From Candidatus Obscuribacterales bacterium (lineage in GTDB: Bacteria > Cyanobacteriota > Vampirovibrionia > Obscuribacterales > Obscuribacteraceae), in assembly GCA_019746975.1 (NCBI GenBank), contig JAIERK010000056.1, forward strand, positions 1 to 64,000: DNA of 64,000 nucleotides. The letters run 5' to 3'. This document shows positions 24,136 through 33,449 of the stretch, piece after piece (position 1 is the stretch's first letter; the number at the start of each line of letters is the position of its first letter). Under the pieces are notes generated by a model. It was not told the origin of the DNA. It was given only the letters and a program-made list of their open reading frames with translations, and did not search any database. The translations under genes and the position numbers were made by a program.

Positions 24136-26160
24136 GTGAGTGATTTCCATAGAGCGTTCGTTGAAGGCGCCTGGTTGATTGTGGCGCTGCCGTTCTTCGT
24201 TGGCTTCGGCATCATCACCTGCTTCTTGTTTGGCGGGTTGAAGCTCGGCGAAAAACGAATATTTAAAACGCTTGCGATGTTCTCATCGATTGCGGCAATC
24301 GCCTGGGGTTTTGCTCATTCATTATTTATCTTCCAGGCGTTGAGCGCCAACCCTGGATACGTTTTTCAGCACAACTGGGATTGGTTCGCTTGTCACGATT
24401 TCAAGCTTTCCGTAGGATATCTGGTCGACAACGTTGCTTGTATGATGTTGATAGTTGTCACAACGATCAGTCTATTCGTGCAGGTTTACACTCACGGTTA
24501 TATGCGTGATGACCCTGGTTATGCCCGCTTCTACGCTTACCTTTCCTTGTTCACCGGATCGATGCTCGGTCTTGTCGTCTCGACCAATATGTTCCAGATG
24601 TATGGCTTCTGGGAACTGGTGGGCGTCTGCAGCTACTTCTTGATCGGTTTCTGGTGGTACAAAAACTCGGCGGCGGCGGCTTGTATGAAAGCATTCGTCG
24701 TTAACAGAGTCGGCGATTTCGCTTTCCTGGTCGGCATTTTGATGCTGCTCTTCGCGACAAAGGACTTCTGGTCCGGTGGCACTTTAATGGCATTTGTCGG
24801 TGACTCCACAGGTGGGATAGATCTGTCGACTGCCTTACAACGCGCACTGCAAGCCGGTACTCTTCATCCTGAGCTGGCGTTCACAATTGCTTCGATGCCT
24901 TTGATGGCAATCCTTATATTCGGTGGACCGGTAGCAAAGTCTGCGCAGTTTCCTCTCCATGTCTGGCTCCCAGACGCGATGGAAGGTCCCACACCGATCT
25001 CCGCTCTGATCCACGCTGCCACCATGGTTGCTGCCGGCATCTACTTGGTAGCTCGGGCATACCCGATCTTCCTCGCTCCGGACGGTAGTACCGACAGCGT
25101 CGCTCTTGGCGTCGTTGCTGCAGTAGGAACAATCACTGCTGTTATGGCTGCCACCATCGCGATGAGTCAAAACGACATCAAGCGCGTACTCGCCTGGTCT
25201 ACATGCTCGCAGCTCGGTTATATGATGGCCGGTCTTGGAGTTGGTGCTTTCTCGGCTGGTCTCTTTCACTTGTTCACTCACGCATTCTTCAAGGCGATGC
25301 TATTCCTCGGAAGCGGCGCAGTGATTATCGGTTGTCACCATGAACAGGACATCCGCAAGATGGGTGGATTGAGAAAGATCATGCCGTTCACGGCCTATCC
25401 TTTCTTGATCGGATGTCTCTCGATTTCGGGCTTCCCAGGCTTGAGCGGCTGGTTCTCCAAAGACGAGATTGTGGCAGCGGCTATGCATGCCAATCCAGCA
25501 ATTGGTTGGTTGTTGATTGCGACCGCCGGATTGACTGCCTTTTACATGTTTAGACTTTACTTTCTTGTGTTCGAAGGAAAGTATCGTGGTGATCATAGTG
25601 CGCACGAAGTAGCGCCGGTAATGTGGATGCCACTTGTATTTTTAGCCATTCCTTCAATGTTTGCTGGTGGACTGCTTGGCTACAACGCCGATTCCTTCAA
25701 GGGACTCGAAGGCGTGAACGCGTGGTCGGCATTCGTATACTGGGTGCAGCCACACGGAGAAAAGGTAAACACCGATGTGCTCTTGATTTCAACAGGAGTG
25801 GCGATCGTCGGAATTATTATCTCTTACCTTACTTATATGGCTAAAGTCATCCAGGTCAACAAGTCGCTCGTCGAAAGCAACAGCATCATCTGGCGTATTT
25901 CTTACAACAAGTGGTACTTTGACGAGATTTATATGGGGTTTGTAAACAAGCTTCTTCTGCCGTTCTTCAACAGCATCTGGAAATTCGTAGATACAGTCGT
26001 GATCGACAATATCGTCAACGCGTCGAGTTTAATCACAAGCGCAATCGGCGAAGTATTGAAGTACACGCAGACAGGAAGAGGGCAGTACTACGCGCTCGTC
26101 ATCTTCATGTGGGTTGCGCTACTGACCTGGATCGTTTTCCTCGCCAGTCCAAATGCATAG
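24136..26160 (+). CDS. nuoL: NADH-quinone oxidoreductase subunit L
   Basis: Largest antiporter-like subunit of complex I, with the long amphipathic C-terminal helix that spans the membrane arm. Hallmarks: FWELVGVCSYFLIGFWW, PLHVWLPDAMEGPTPISALIHAATMVAAG, SQNDIKRVLAWSTCSQLGYMM, GLSGWFSKDEI and a C-terminal YNKWYFDEIYMG. 674 residues. GTG start with GGAG nine bases upstream. The gene is not followed by nuoM/nuoN as usual; nuoM is divergent and a His-rich protein gene follows. Confidence 0.96.
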   Translation: MSDFHRAFVEGAWLIVALPFFVGFGIITCFLFGGLKLGEKRIFKTLAMFSSIAAIAWGFAHSLFIFQALSANPGYVFQHNWDWFACHDFKLSVGYLVDNVACMMLIVVTTISLFVQVYTHGYMRDDPGYARFYAYLSLFTGSMLGLVVSTNMFQMYGFWELVGVCSYFLIGFWWYKNSAAAACMKAFVVNRVGDFAFLVGILMLLFATKDFWSGGTLMAFVGDSTGGIDLSTALQRALQAGTLHPELAFTIASMPLMAILIFGGPVAKSAQFPLHVWLPDAMEGPTPISALIHAATMVAAGIYLVARAYPIFLAPDGSTDSVALGVVAAVGTITAVMAATIAMSQNDIKRVLAWSTCSQLGYMMAGLGVGAFSAGLFHLFTHAFFKAMLFLGSGAVIIGCHHEQDIRKMGGLRKIMPFTAYPFLIGCLSISGFPGLSGWFSKDEIVAAAMHANPAIGWLLIATAGLTAFYMFRLYFLVFEGKYRGDHSAHEVAPVMWMPLVFLAIPSMFAGGLLGYNADSFKGLEGVNAWSAFVYWVQPHGEKVNTDVLLISTGVAIVGIIISYLTYMAKVIQVNKSLVESNSIIWRISYNKWYFDEIYMGFVNKLLLPFFNSIWKFVDTVVIDNIVNASSLITSAIGEVLKYTQTGRGQYYALVIFMWVALLTWIVFLASPNA

Positions 26161-26242
26161 AATTGAAGGCGACTCTATCCGTCGCCTGCGGTGGAAAAAT
26201 CAGTTGAGTTAAACAGTTCGACAACATACAAAGGTTCTTGAA

Positions 26243-26740
26243 ATGGCAACGCACGACGAGCACGCACACGACGAACACGATTCCCACGGCGGAGATCATG
26301 GTCATGACGACCATCACCATGAGGGGCCGATTGCTCACGTGGAAGTCGTACCAGTTAAGAGTTTCGAGGATGGAACACTGGCACTGGTTCTCGCTGCTTG
26401 CTTCTGCGCGCTCAGCGCTTTGATGATTGCCTGGGGCGGGATCAAGGCTGCACCGTCACATCATGAGACAGAGGGGATCTATACGCCAAGCCATTCTTCG
26501 TTGGGTCACCAGGAGCATGGTGCTCCGTCGCATGGTACTGAGGGTGCAACTACTGAGGCTCCGGCTGGTCATGAAGGTCCTAGAGGTCATGAGGCTCCTT
26601 CAGCAGTGGGTTCTGCTCCCGGCAATCCAACGGCTCCCCCGGTTCAGACTACGCCCCCTGCAACGCCGACAGATTCGACTGCTCCGTCAGCAACTCCAGC
26701 AGCTCCCTCTGCAACTCCAGTTCCTGAGGCTGGACACTAG
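26243..26740 (+). CDS. Single-pass membrane protein with His-rich N-terminus
   Basis: 165 residues. The first 33 contain many His and Asp/Glu residues (HDEHAHDEHDSHGGDHGHDD), a likely Ni/Zn/Cu/Co-binding tract. One membrane helix follows (LALVLAACFCALSALMIAWGG), then a His/Pro/Thr/Ala-rich tail. It lies 82 bases after nuoL in the same direction, so cotranscription is likely. Not a recognised complex I subunit; metal buffering or an accessory role is only inference. Confidence 0.7.
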   Translation: MATHDEHAHDEHDSHGGDHGHDDHHHEGPIAHVEVVPVKSFEDGTLALVLAACFCALSALMIAWGGIKAAPSHHETEGIYTPSHSSLGHQEHGAPSHGTEGATTEAPAGHEGPRGHEAPSAVGSAPGNPTAPPVQTTPPATPTDSTAPSATPAAPSATPVPEAGH

Positions 26741-26787
26741 AAATCCGTGTTAACCGCTTTAGCGGCTTACCTCATTTCTTATCTTGA

Positions 26788-26814
26788 AAAGCACCCGGTC
26801 AAAGAAGGTGCTTT
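26788..26814 (+). terminator. Hairpin terminator after the nuoL transcript
   Basis: AAAGCACC/GGTGCTTT, an 8-base stem with an 11-base loop, followed by CTT. It lies 47 bases after the His-rich gene. Confidence 0.5.
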
Positions 26815-27114
26815 CTTCACTGTGCCCACTAGGTTTCGGCTTGGCAAGTGCACAGGTTCGTGTAAAGGCGGTTTTTTGTCGCCGTGAAGACAGTGTGGCG
26901 CTTGCTAAAGGGCGATTTATCCGAGACAAAATATCCTCAGCATTACATTCGCTTGCCATCTATATAGATTCTTATGCTATCGTTTAAGCCAGGCGCAGGT
27001 CCCACCAACAGGCGGGTAGAGAGGCTGCGGGCTAAGCGGTTAGACGCGAGGTTCAGCCGCCCGTCGGATACGGTTGGCAATGAAGGTAAGGATTGTTTAG
27101 GGAGAACTCGGTTA
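26815..27114 (+). other. Leader region of korA
   Basis: 300 bases without a supported gene. A possible promoter is TTGCCA at 26953-26958 with TGCTAT 16 bases downstream (26975-26980). The korA SD AGGGAG is at about 27099-27104. The frame of korA is open upstream to 26974, but the Arg-rich translation there does not look like protein. Confidence 0.35.
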
Positions 27115-29109
27115 ATGCATGAAGTCACAATCGGTATAGCTGGTGCCGCCGGTGATGGACTTGATAAGTCCGGCGATACGCTTGCCAGATCTTGCGGTCG
27201 GCTCGGTCTCTATGTCTACGCATACAACAGCTACCAGTCGATTATTCGAGGCGGTCACATTTGGCTTAAGGTCAGAGTCGGAGATGAGAAGGTCTATTGC
27301 CATGGCGATAACCTAAATGTTCTGGTGGCTCTGAATCAGGATTCTATCGAGCGCCACGCTCCTGAAGTACAGGAAGGTGGTGCCATTGTGTTTAACGGCG
27401 ATCGCATCAAGTGTGATGAATCGCTGGTCAGAAAGGGCGTGCAAGTTCTCGCTCTGCCTATCACCGAAATTACCGGTGAGTTGAAGGAAAAGTATGGTCC
27501 AATCAAGCCGATCATGCAAAATACCATTGCCATCGGCGCAGTGGCTTTCCTTGCAGGCATCGGACTGGAAGAGCCCACGAAAGTATTGAGCGACACCTTT
27601 GCTCATAAAGGTCAGGAGATAATCGATCTCAACATCGGATTGCTGACCGTTGGATATGAGTACGCCAAGAAGAATGCAAAGGCTGTTCAATCAGAATGGA
27701 ATATGTCCGGCAAAAGACGTCCTTTCGTCACCGGCAACGAAGCTATTGCGCTTGCTGCCTATGCTGCTGGTTGCAAGTTCTACTCTGCATATCCGATGAC
27801 TCCAGCATCCACGATTCTTCACTGGATGGCTGCGCATCAACATGAAACAGGCATTCTGGTAAAGCAATGCGAAGATGAGCTCTCCGTAGTCAACATGGCA
27901 ATCGGCGCCGGAATCGGCGGCGTGCGTTCTATGTGCGCAACTGCGGGCGGTGGCTTCGCTTTGATGACTGAGGCTATCGGTATGGCCGGGATCATGGAAG
28001 TGCCTGTGGTTGTGGTCGAAGTTCAAAGAGGCGGTCCTTCTACCGGTCTGCCAACCAAGACAGAACAAGCAGATTTGTTCCAGGTCTTTGGTGCTTCACA
28101 AGGTGAATTCCCTCGACTGATTGTCGCTCCAAGAGATATCGCGGATGCGTATCAAGCAACGGTCGAGTCGTTCCATCTTGCAGACAAGTATCAGTTGCCT
28201 GTGCTTCTGATGTCAGACCTGCTTCTATCTGAGCACCCAGAAACTGTAGATGCCGAGAGCTTCTCGCCGGACGTGAAAATCGATCGTGGCGAACTGGTCG
28301 AAAAGTGGAACGAGTCTGATGGTAAATACAGACGCTTCCGATTCACCGAATCCGGTATCTCTCCTCGAGCTCTGCCTGGTACAGCTAACACTCTGTATGT
28401 TAGTGCCTCCGATGATCACGATGAAGAAAGCATCTTGATCTCCGATATGTTCACGTCGCCCCCGGTGCGCCGTAAGATTATGGAAAAACGGATGCGTAAA
28501 GTGGAGAACATGCTTAAGGAGCTACCGGCTCCGGAGCTTGAAGGTCCGAAAGACGCAGAAGTCACGCTCGTTTGCTGGGGCTCCACCTCCGGTGTGGTCA
28601 AAGAAGCTGCAGAGCGCCTGACCGCCCAGGGCACCAAGACCAATTTCCTGGTCATCAAATACATCGCTCCTTTCCATGTGAAGGAAGTTACCGAGCTGCT
28701 TTCCAAAGCCAAGAAGAAGATCTCGGTAGAGGTCAACTTCACGAGCGTCATGGCTAAGCTTATCAAAATGGAAACCGGAATTTCCATGGATGGTCACATC
28801 AATCGTTATGACGGTGAACCTCTAGAGCCGCAAGAAGTCGCCGACAATGTGAAGCGCCTGCTGGCCAACAAGCCGAAGGATCTGGAAGTTTCAGAGGACG
28901 AAGCCAGAGAGATGGTCTATCACTACCTGCGTACGCATGGCGGTGAGAAGCTGCGCCCTGTCAAAGTCATCAAAGAGTCTTCCAACGGTCACGGTGAACC
29001 TGTATGGAACATCGAAATTGCCGAACGCGTGACCGGTAAGAAAGGTGGCTCGATGAAGATCGGTATCCACACCGGCGCGACCTACTCATTCGAGAAGGCG
29101 GAATCGTAA
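27115..29109 (+). CDS. korA: 2-oxoacid:ferredoxin oxidoreductase, fused gamma-alpha subunit
   Basis: With KorB it oxidatively decarboxylates a 2-oxoacid (2-oxoglutarate is most likely) to the acyl-CoA and reduces ferredoxin. Residues 1-190 form the gamma domain (VTIGIAGAAGDGLDKSGD), followed by the alpha pyrimidine domain (GNEAIALAAYAAGCKFYSAYPMTP) and domain II (LVCWGSTSGVVKEAAERL). 664 residues is normal for the fused form. ATG 27115 is chosen because similarity begins exactly there and AGGGAG lies upstream. Pyruvate or another 2-oxoacid cannot be excluded. Confidence 0.93.
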   Translation: MHEVTIGIAGAAGDGLDKSGDTLARSCGRLGLYVYAYNSYQSIIRGGHIWLKVRVGDEKVYCHGDNLNVLVALNQDSIERHAPEVQEGGAIVFNGDRIKCDESLVRKGVQVLALPITEITGELKEKYGPIKPIMQNTIAIGAVAFLAGIGLEEPTKVLSDTFAHKGQEIIDLNIGLLTVGYEYAKKNAKAVQSEWNMSGKRRPFVTGNEAIALAAYAAGCKFYSAYPMTPASTILHWMAAHQHETGILVKQCEDELSVVNMAIGAGIGGVRSMCATAGGGFALMTEAIGMAGIMEVPVVVVEVQRGGPSTGLPTKTEQADLFQVFGASQGEFPRLIVAPRDIADAYQATVESFHLADKYQLPVLLMSDLLLSEHPETVDAESFSPDVKIDRGELVEKWNESDGKYRRFRFTESGISPRALPGTANTLYVSASDDHDEESILISDMFTSPPVRRKIMEKRMRKVENMLKELPAPELEGPKDAEVTLVCWGSTSGVVKEAAERLTAQGTKTNFLVIKYIAPFHVKEVTELLSKAKKKISVEVNFTSVMAKLIKMETGISMDGHINRYDGEPLEPQEVADNVKRLLANKPKDLEVSEDEAREMVYHYLRTHGGEKLRPVKVIKESSNGHGEPVWNIEIAERVTGKKGGSMKIGIHTGATYSFEKAES

Positions 29110-29159
29110 TTGTTTTCACTGACGAAAAACGTTTATCCTTATAATCAGAGGGATTGGGA

Positions 29160-30038
29160 ATGGCAACAGTAATTGAACTTCCAGTTGATACATATAAAGG
29201 TCCGGTCGATCCGGACTGGTGTCCTGGCTGTGGCGACTTCGGCGTACTGAAGTCAGTACAAGAAGCCGCTGGTAGACTTGGGGTTAAACCAGAAAACCTG
29301 CTCGTCGTTAGCGGCATCGGCTGCTCTTCGAACTTGCCTGGATTCATCCACGCTTACGGTATTCACAGCTTGCACGGTCGCTCCGTACCGGTAGCAACCG
29401 GCGCACACCTCGCTAACACCGACTTGAAGACAGTCATCACCGGCGGTGATGGCGACGGTTATGGTATCGGTATCGGGCACTTGCTTCATGCCATGCGCCG
29501 TAATCTCGACGTCACCTATGTCGTTATGGACAATCAAATCTACGGATTGACAACCGGACAAGCGTCGCCAACGACCACCAAAGGCCACGTCACAAAATCG
29601 ACTCCTCAAGGCAACATCGAGTCTCCGCTGAATCCACTGGCACTTGCTATCACATCTGGTGCTACCTACGTAGCACGTGGATTTTCTGGAGAACAAAAGC
29701 ACCTTGTCGACATGATCGCTGGTGGCATGGCGCACAAAGGCTTTGCCTTGATTGACGTCTTCAGTCCTTGCGTGACGTATAACAAGATCAACACCTATCC
29801 ATGGTTCAAAGAGCGTGTATACAAGCTCGAGGACAAGGGTTGGGATTCCGGCGACTTCTACAAGTCGCTCGAAAAGTCCTTTGAGTGGGGTGACACCATT
29901 CCAGTCGGCGTACTGTACAAAACAGACATGCCTACTTATGAAGATGGTGAACCTAACCTCCATAAAGGACCGCTGGTCAAAGCCAAGCTTGGCGCTGACA
30001 AAGCTGTGTTCAAGGCTCTTGTCGAAGAGATGATCTAG
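29160..30038 (+). CDS. korB: 2-oxoacid:ferredoxin oxidoreductase beta subunit
   Basis: Thiamine-diphosphate subunit of the KorAB enzyme. It has WCPGCGDFG at the N-terminus, the TPP/Mg motif GGDGDGYGIG...NQIYGLT, and GIGCSSNLPGF. 292 residues is normal, and the absence of a ferredoxin domain fits the two-subunit class. ATG 29160 has AGAGGG about seven bases upstream. It lies 50 bases after korA and ends in a strong terminator. Confidence 0.94.
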   Translation: MATVIELPVDTYKGPVDPDWCPGCGDFGVLKSVQEAAGRLGVKPENLLVVSGIGCSSNLPGFIHAYGIHSLHGRSVPVATGAHLANTDLKTVITGGDGDGYGIGIGHLLHAMRRNLDVTYVVMDNQIYGLTTGQASPTTTKGHVTKSTPQGNIESPLNPLALAITSGATYVARGFSGEQKHLVDMIAGGMAHKGFALIDVFSPCVTYNKINTYPWFKERVYKLEDKGWDSGDFYKSLEKSFEWGDTIPVGVLYKTDMPTYEDGEPNLHKGPLVKAKLGADKAVFKALVEEMI

Positions 30039-30062
30039 AAGACAGTTGCATTGAATAATCTG

Positions 30063-30090
30063 GAAATGATACCGCTTGCGGTATCATTTC
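30063..30090 (+). terminator. Rho-independent terminator of korAB
   Basis: Perfect 12-base stem GAAATGATACCG/CGGTATCATTTC with loop CTTG, followed by TTGTTTGTT, 24 bases past the korB stop. Confidence 0.92.
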
Positions 30091-30367
30091 TTGTTTGTTA
30101 GGATTGAAACGAGGGTATGCTCGTTTTTGTATTCAAAGGCATGGCTTGCCAATTGATGTCAGGAGTCCAATCAATCGGCTTTTGCTTGAAAGATTAGCTA
30201 GATTTTATTCGTTGTCTCGATGAGTGGCACTGTTGATGATTCCGGCTCTAGCTCCGCCTCGAGGATGCGTGAGCTGGCAAAAGAAAACTCATCCAGGGCC
30301 GCCCTGATTGGCCTCAGCTTTGGCAACGCGTGTGAAAATAACCACGTGGTATCGGGGAGAACGGCAT

Positions 30368-30712
30368 ATGATCGATCGCTCAGTTATTTCAAAACGGGAT
30401 CCAAGAGCGCGGCGAATCACAAAAGACGAAATCAATACGCTCAAACTCAAGGTCGTCAACGGCGACCACACAAAAAGACCCTTTGGGCACAAATTGACCG
30501 AAGTGCTGCGCAGCATTGTGCACTACTGCACATTTGCCAGCGGTATGAAAAATCAATGCAAGCTGTATGGTCATAGATCGGCCCCTAAAGTTAACGGTGA
30601 GCAACTCTACTGTAGTGATTGTGGTTCGAAGATTAAGAGTCCGAGCCAGTTACGAACTGCCACTCCGTTGGCGAGTCGCTATCAGGACCTGGGTGATGGT
30701 TCCTGGCGCTAA
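30368..30712 (+). CDS. Small zinc-ribbon-like protein
   Basis: 114 residues starting with MIDRSVISKRD. The start is decided by GGGGAG (30354-30359), eight bases before ATG. The centre contains CKLYGHRSAPKVNGEQLYCSDCGSK, whose Cys/His/Cys-x2-Cys spacing suggests one zinc site. The rest is basic. Not assigned to a named family. It sits after the korAB terminator, so it needs its own promoter, which I could not identify. Confidence 0.65.
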   Translation: MIDRSVISKRDPRARRITKDEINTLKLKVVNGDHTKRPFGHKLTEVLRSIVHYCTFASGMKNQCKLYGHRSAPKVNGEQLYCSDCGSKIKSPSQLRTATPLASRYQDLGDGSWR

Positions 30713-30908
30713 CATTACTGAAACGAAAAATTTTACTGGTGGTTCTCGAAGCAGTGCGGCGGATGACAGCGCTCCTCTTTGCGGTTGGGCTTTGCCGTGC
30801 CGTCGATTGAAAATGTGCGATGCACGAGTGAATATAGGTCCTTTCAGATAACTCGCTCTGCAAGATCTGAGCTATTGCGAATTGCATGACGGCAAACTTG
30901 GCCCAGGG

Positions 30909-31133
30909 ATGCTCGAGAATTCAATCGATCGGCTAATCAACCTTGCCGACAAAATGTTCAAGCTTGGTATGAAACAACAATCAGTCGACATCGTTGATGT
31001 GAGTTTAAACGCCTATGTTCGCGACAGAATTGCCAATCCAAACTCTCGTGCTCGTTTTCAGCAATGGATCGCATTAGCTCGAAAGGAAGGCTTCGACAAG
31101 GAGGCTGGTCGCTGGACGCGCCTCCTCAAGTAA
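30909..31133 (+). CDS. Small helical protein of unknown function
   Basis: About 74 residues (MLENSIDRLINLADKMFKLG...), predicted mostly alpha-helical from heptad-like leucines and charged residues, ending in EAGRWTRLLK. Neither the ATG at 30909 nor an in-frame TTG at 30882 has a well-spaced SD, so the start is uncertain. It is convergent with the membrane protein gene ending at 31150. Confidence 0.5.
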   Translation: MLENSIDRLINLADKMFKLGMKQQSVDIVDVSLNAYVRDRIANPNSRARFQQWIALARKEGFDKEAGRWTRLLK

Positions 31134-31149
31134 CGGGCTAGAGTTGTTA

Positions 31150-32322
31150 TTACGAAATTAGCAGCTTCTTGATCTTAGGATCTCGCATGCGCCAGATTGC
31201 TGCATCTGTCAGGAAATGGTGGAAATTGACACAGCCAGTGATCACGCTGACCATTGCCATAAAATCCCAACCGTTGTCTGCAAGAATCTGCGGGATAACG
31301 ATGTAGATGAAACAACCGCCAAGTAGAGCCAACCCCATCCACCGCAAAGCGGGCTTGGTGAGTAGCAGCTTCGCGATCTGCGATGTTTTCATCCCTGCCG
31401 GTAGGCCTCTTTCCTTGATGTAGTAGGAAAGTGATACCAGGCAGTACTGCGCGCCATGCAGGAATGGTGTGCCCCAGAGCCAGAGTATGGTGCTCGCATA
31501 TCCCGTCGACATGCCGATGAAACCTACACCTATGACCATCAACAACACAGGCATCGGGATCATCTTTTTCTCGCGCCGGTACTTGCCGATGATGGATCCG
31601 ATAAACAAGAGCGTCATTATCCCGCAAAAGCCAATCGCAACATAGTGTATCTCTCGCGGCAGACCGACAAATGGAATCTTCACTCCCCACATGTTGGTGG
31701 TCACGTTCTCTTTGATACACAGCAGCATCGTGATGACATAGAGCGCGATTGAGAGCTGGAGCCGCTTGAAGATAGCCTTCTCCTTCTCATTCATGAAGTA
31801 ACCGTTCTTGTAGCAGTAAATCAGAGATATGCCGTAGGTCTGAGAAGTGTAGTGTTGAAAGACCCAACCCATGTGGATATAGATAATCCAGCCTTGCAAT
31901 TGTGGAAAGATAAGCGCCAGCGCAAGGAGCAGCGGCGGCGCGATAATCAGATACTTACCGTAGAACTTGAATTCTTCGCGACTCTCTTTGTTGGCGTAAA
32001 TGCGTAAGTAAGTCGCGCAAGTATGAGCATTCGAGAGGAGGACCGGAGTCGTCACCGCCAGGATTCCGAAAAAGCCGGTAATGGCGTAATCGCAAACAGG
32101 ACCGCCTTTTAGCGTCAGGTTGGGCGGGTCGGCTGCGTTCCAGCCGAACAGCAAGACATGCGTGAAGAACAAGAGCCAGAACGCTCCACCATAGATGAAG
32201 ATGAAATCCACAACCGGACTGATTATCCACGGATACGGTTTGTCCGCCGCCTTGTCAGTCGGAGGGGAACTCGCGTCCCTGTTGGGGATTGGAAGGTCAT
32301 TGCCGTAGGCGCTGCTTACCAT
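31150..32322 (-). CDS. Uncharacterised polytopic membrane protein with conserved histidines
   Basis: 390 residues, about nine predicted membrane helices. Not a family I recognise. It shares blocks with the divergent neighbour: YPWIISPVVDF, SNAHTCATYLRIY, QTYGISLIYCYKNGY, LHGAQYCLVSLSYYIKER and NFHHFLTDAAIWRMRD. The conserved His residues within or next to helices (SNAH, FLHGAQY, NFHHF) look like metal or active-site ligands (inference). The N-terminus is a short Pro/Asp-rich cytosolic segment. The two paralogues are separated by a 176-base divergent promoter region. Confidence 0.75.
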   Translation of the reverse strand: MVSSAYGNDLPIPNRDASSPPTDKAADKPYPWIISPVVDFIFIYGGAFWLLFFTHVLLFGWNAADPPNLTLKGGPVCDYAITGFFGILAVTTPVLLSNAHTCATYLRIYANKESREEFKFYGKYLIIAPPLLLALALIFPQLQGWIIYIHMGWVFQHYTSQTYGISLIYCYKNGYFMNEKEKAIFKRLQLSIALYVITMLLCIKENVTTNMWGVKIPFVGLPREIHYVAIGFCGIMTLLFIGSIIGKYRREKKMIPMPVLLMVIGVGFIGMSTGYASTILWLWGTPFLHGAQYCLVSLSYYIKERGLPAGMKTSQIAKLLLTKPALRWMGLALLGGCFIYIVIPQILADNGWDFMAMVSVITGCVNFHHFLTDAAIWRMRDPKIKKLLIS

Positions 32323-32444
32323 CTTTGTTCTCTCTCAAGGAGCCGTCCTTTATTGTATTTTGCCCAAAAATACCATACTCTAAATAAGTCTTTTAAGAGT
32401 TTACTCAATACTTGACATTGGCTGCTTAATTACTAGACCAAAAA

Positions 32445-32473
32445 TTGAAATAAAATATTGGCGAACCAATACT
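32445..32473 (+). promoter_or_regulatory. Promoter with palindromic spacer for the second membrane paralogue
   Basis: TTGAAA (32445-32450), a 17-base spacer and AATACT (32468-32473). The inverted repeat TTGG-CGAA-CCAA (32458-32469) lies between the hexamers and overlaps the -10. The same 13-mer TTGGCGAACCAAT occurs in both intergenic repeats near 10.9-11.1 kb. Confidence 0.45.
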
Positions 32474-32498
32474 GCGACTAGCAAAGAGGCCATTCACT

Positions 32499-33449
32499 TT
32501 GGACAGTGGTGACATTTCTGGTAACACCCCGGATTCTGAAAAAGCTAAGTCTAACGACTCTATAGAAGAGGCGAAGGTCAGCACCCCAGAGCAAGAGGCA
32601 TCTTCCGTCCCTGACTCGGTAAATAAGGCTGAGTCCGGAAAGGCGTCCGGACAACCTGATTCAGTGGCAGCCGCCGAGACCCCGGCTAAGACAGAGGAGC
32701 CGTCGGGTGCCGTACCTGCGGCTGAAAAATCCGCTTCTCAGGAGCAAACAAGTGCTGCTTCAAAAGAGCAGCCTGACGTTGAGCCTCCTGCGCAAGAGCA
32801 ACCTTCAGCCGTTGCGTCGCAAAAATTAGAGCGCGGCACAGAAGAGCCCGCTCCGCAAGGACAACCAGCCGTCGATGAGTCGGTTCCATACAAGCCGTAT
32901 CCGTGGATCATTCACCCGGTCGTCGACTACCTGTTCGTCGCCGGTGGCTTAGCTATCATTCTCATTGCCGCCAATTACTTCATTCTCGGATGGAAGGTGC
33001 CTGTCGATCGAGTGATGGTCTCTGAGGCTCCCTTTGTCATCACCATGTATTTCTGCCAGCACCTGTTCAGCAACACCCATAACGTAGTGACCTACATCAG
33101 GCTATTCAACACCGATGAGGCCAAACGCAAATATAGGTTTTACAGGACATGGTTGGCATATGGGTTCATTGCCATATTGGGGCTGTGCGCCTTCGTTCTT
33201 CCGGGAGAGTTTTCTACTGGTCTCTCATTCCTTTTCACAATTACGATCTTCAGCCACTTCTGCATGCAGGCATACGGTATCTCGAAGATCTATTGCTACA
33301 AGCGTGGATACATGCTCAGCGACACCGAGAATGAAATCTTCCGATGGCTGATGATTTCAATGGGCACATATTTCTCCAGCAGTTTTTTTTTACGCAGAAA
33401 GTCGTTCCGCCTTGTCCATATGGCACAGCTATCCCCTTCTGGATTCTGA
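32499..33449 (+). CDS. N-terminal part of the frameshifted membrane paralogue
   Basis: TTG start with AAAGAGG upstream. About 130 residues of acidic Pro/Glu/Ser-rich cytosolic sequence, then YPWIIHPVVDYLF and the first half of the same polytopic fold as the divergent neighbour (SNTHNVVTYIRLF, QAYGISKIYCYKRGY). At the T9 run (33383-33391) the frame runs into unrelated sequence (LRRKSFRLVHMAQ) and stops at 33449, while homology continues in the -1 frame. The last ~20 residues are therefore probably not part of a functional full-length product. Confidence 0.7.
   Translation: MDSGDISGNTPDSEKAKSNDSIEEAKVSTPEQEASSVPDSVNKAESGKASGQPDSVAAAETPAKTEEPSGAVPAAEKSASQEQTSAASKEQPDVEPPAQEQPSAVASQKLERGTEEPAPQGQPAVDESVPYKPYPWIIHPVVDYLFVAGGLAIILIAANYFILGWKVPVDRVMVSEAPFVITMYFCQHLFSNTHNVVTYIRLFNTDEAKRKYRFYRTWLAYGFIAILGLCAFVLPGEFSTGLSFLFTITIFSHFCMQAYGISKIYCYKRGYMLSDTENEIFRWLMISMGTYFSSSFFLRRKSFRLVHMAQLSPSGF

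Noticed and set aside
26974-27114. Upstream extension of korA by 47 codons
   Set aside because: Arg-rich translation without family similarity; korA homology and SD both begin at 27115.
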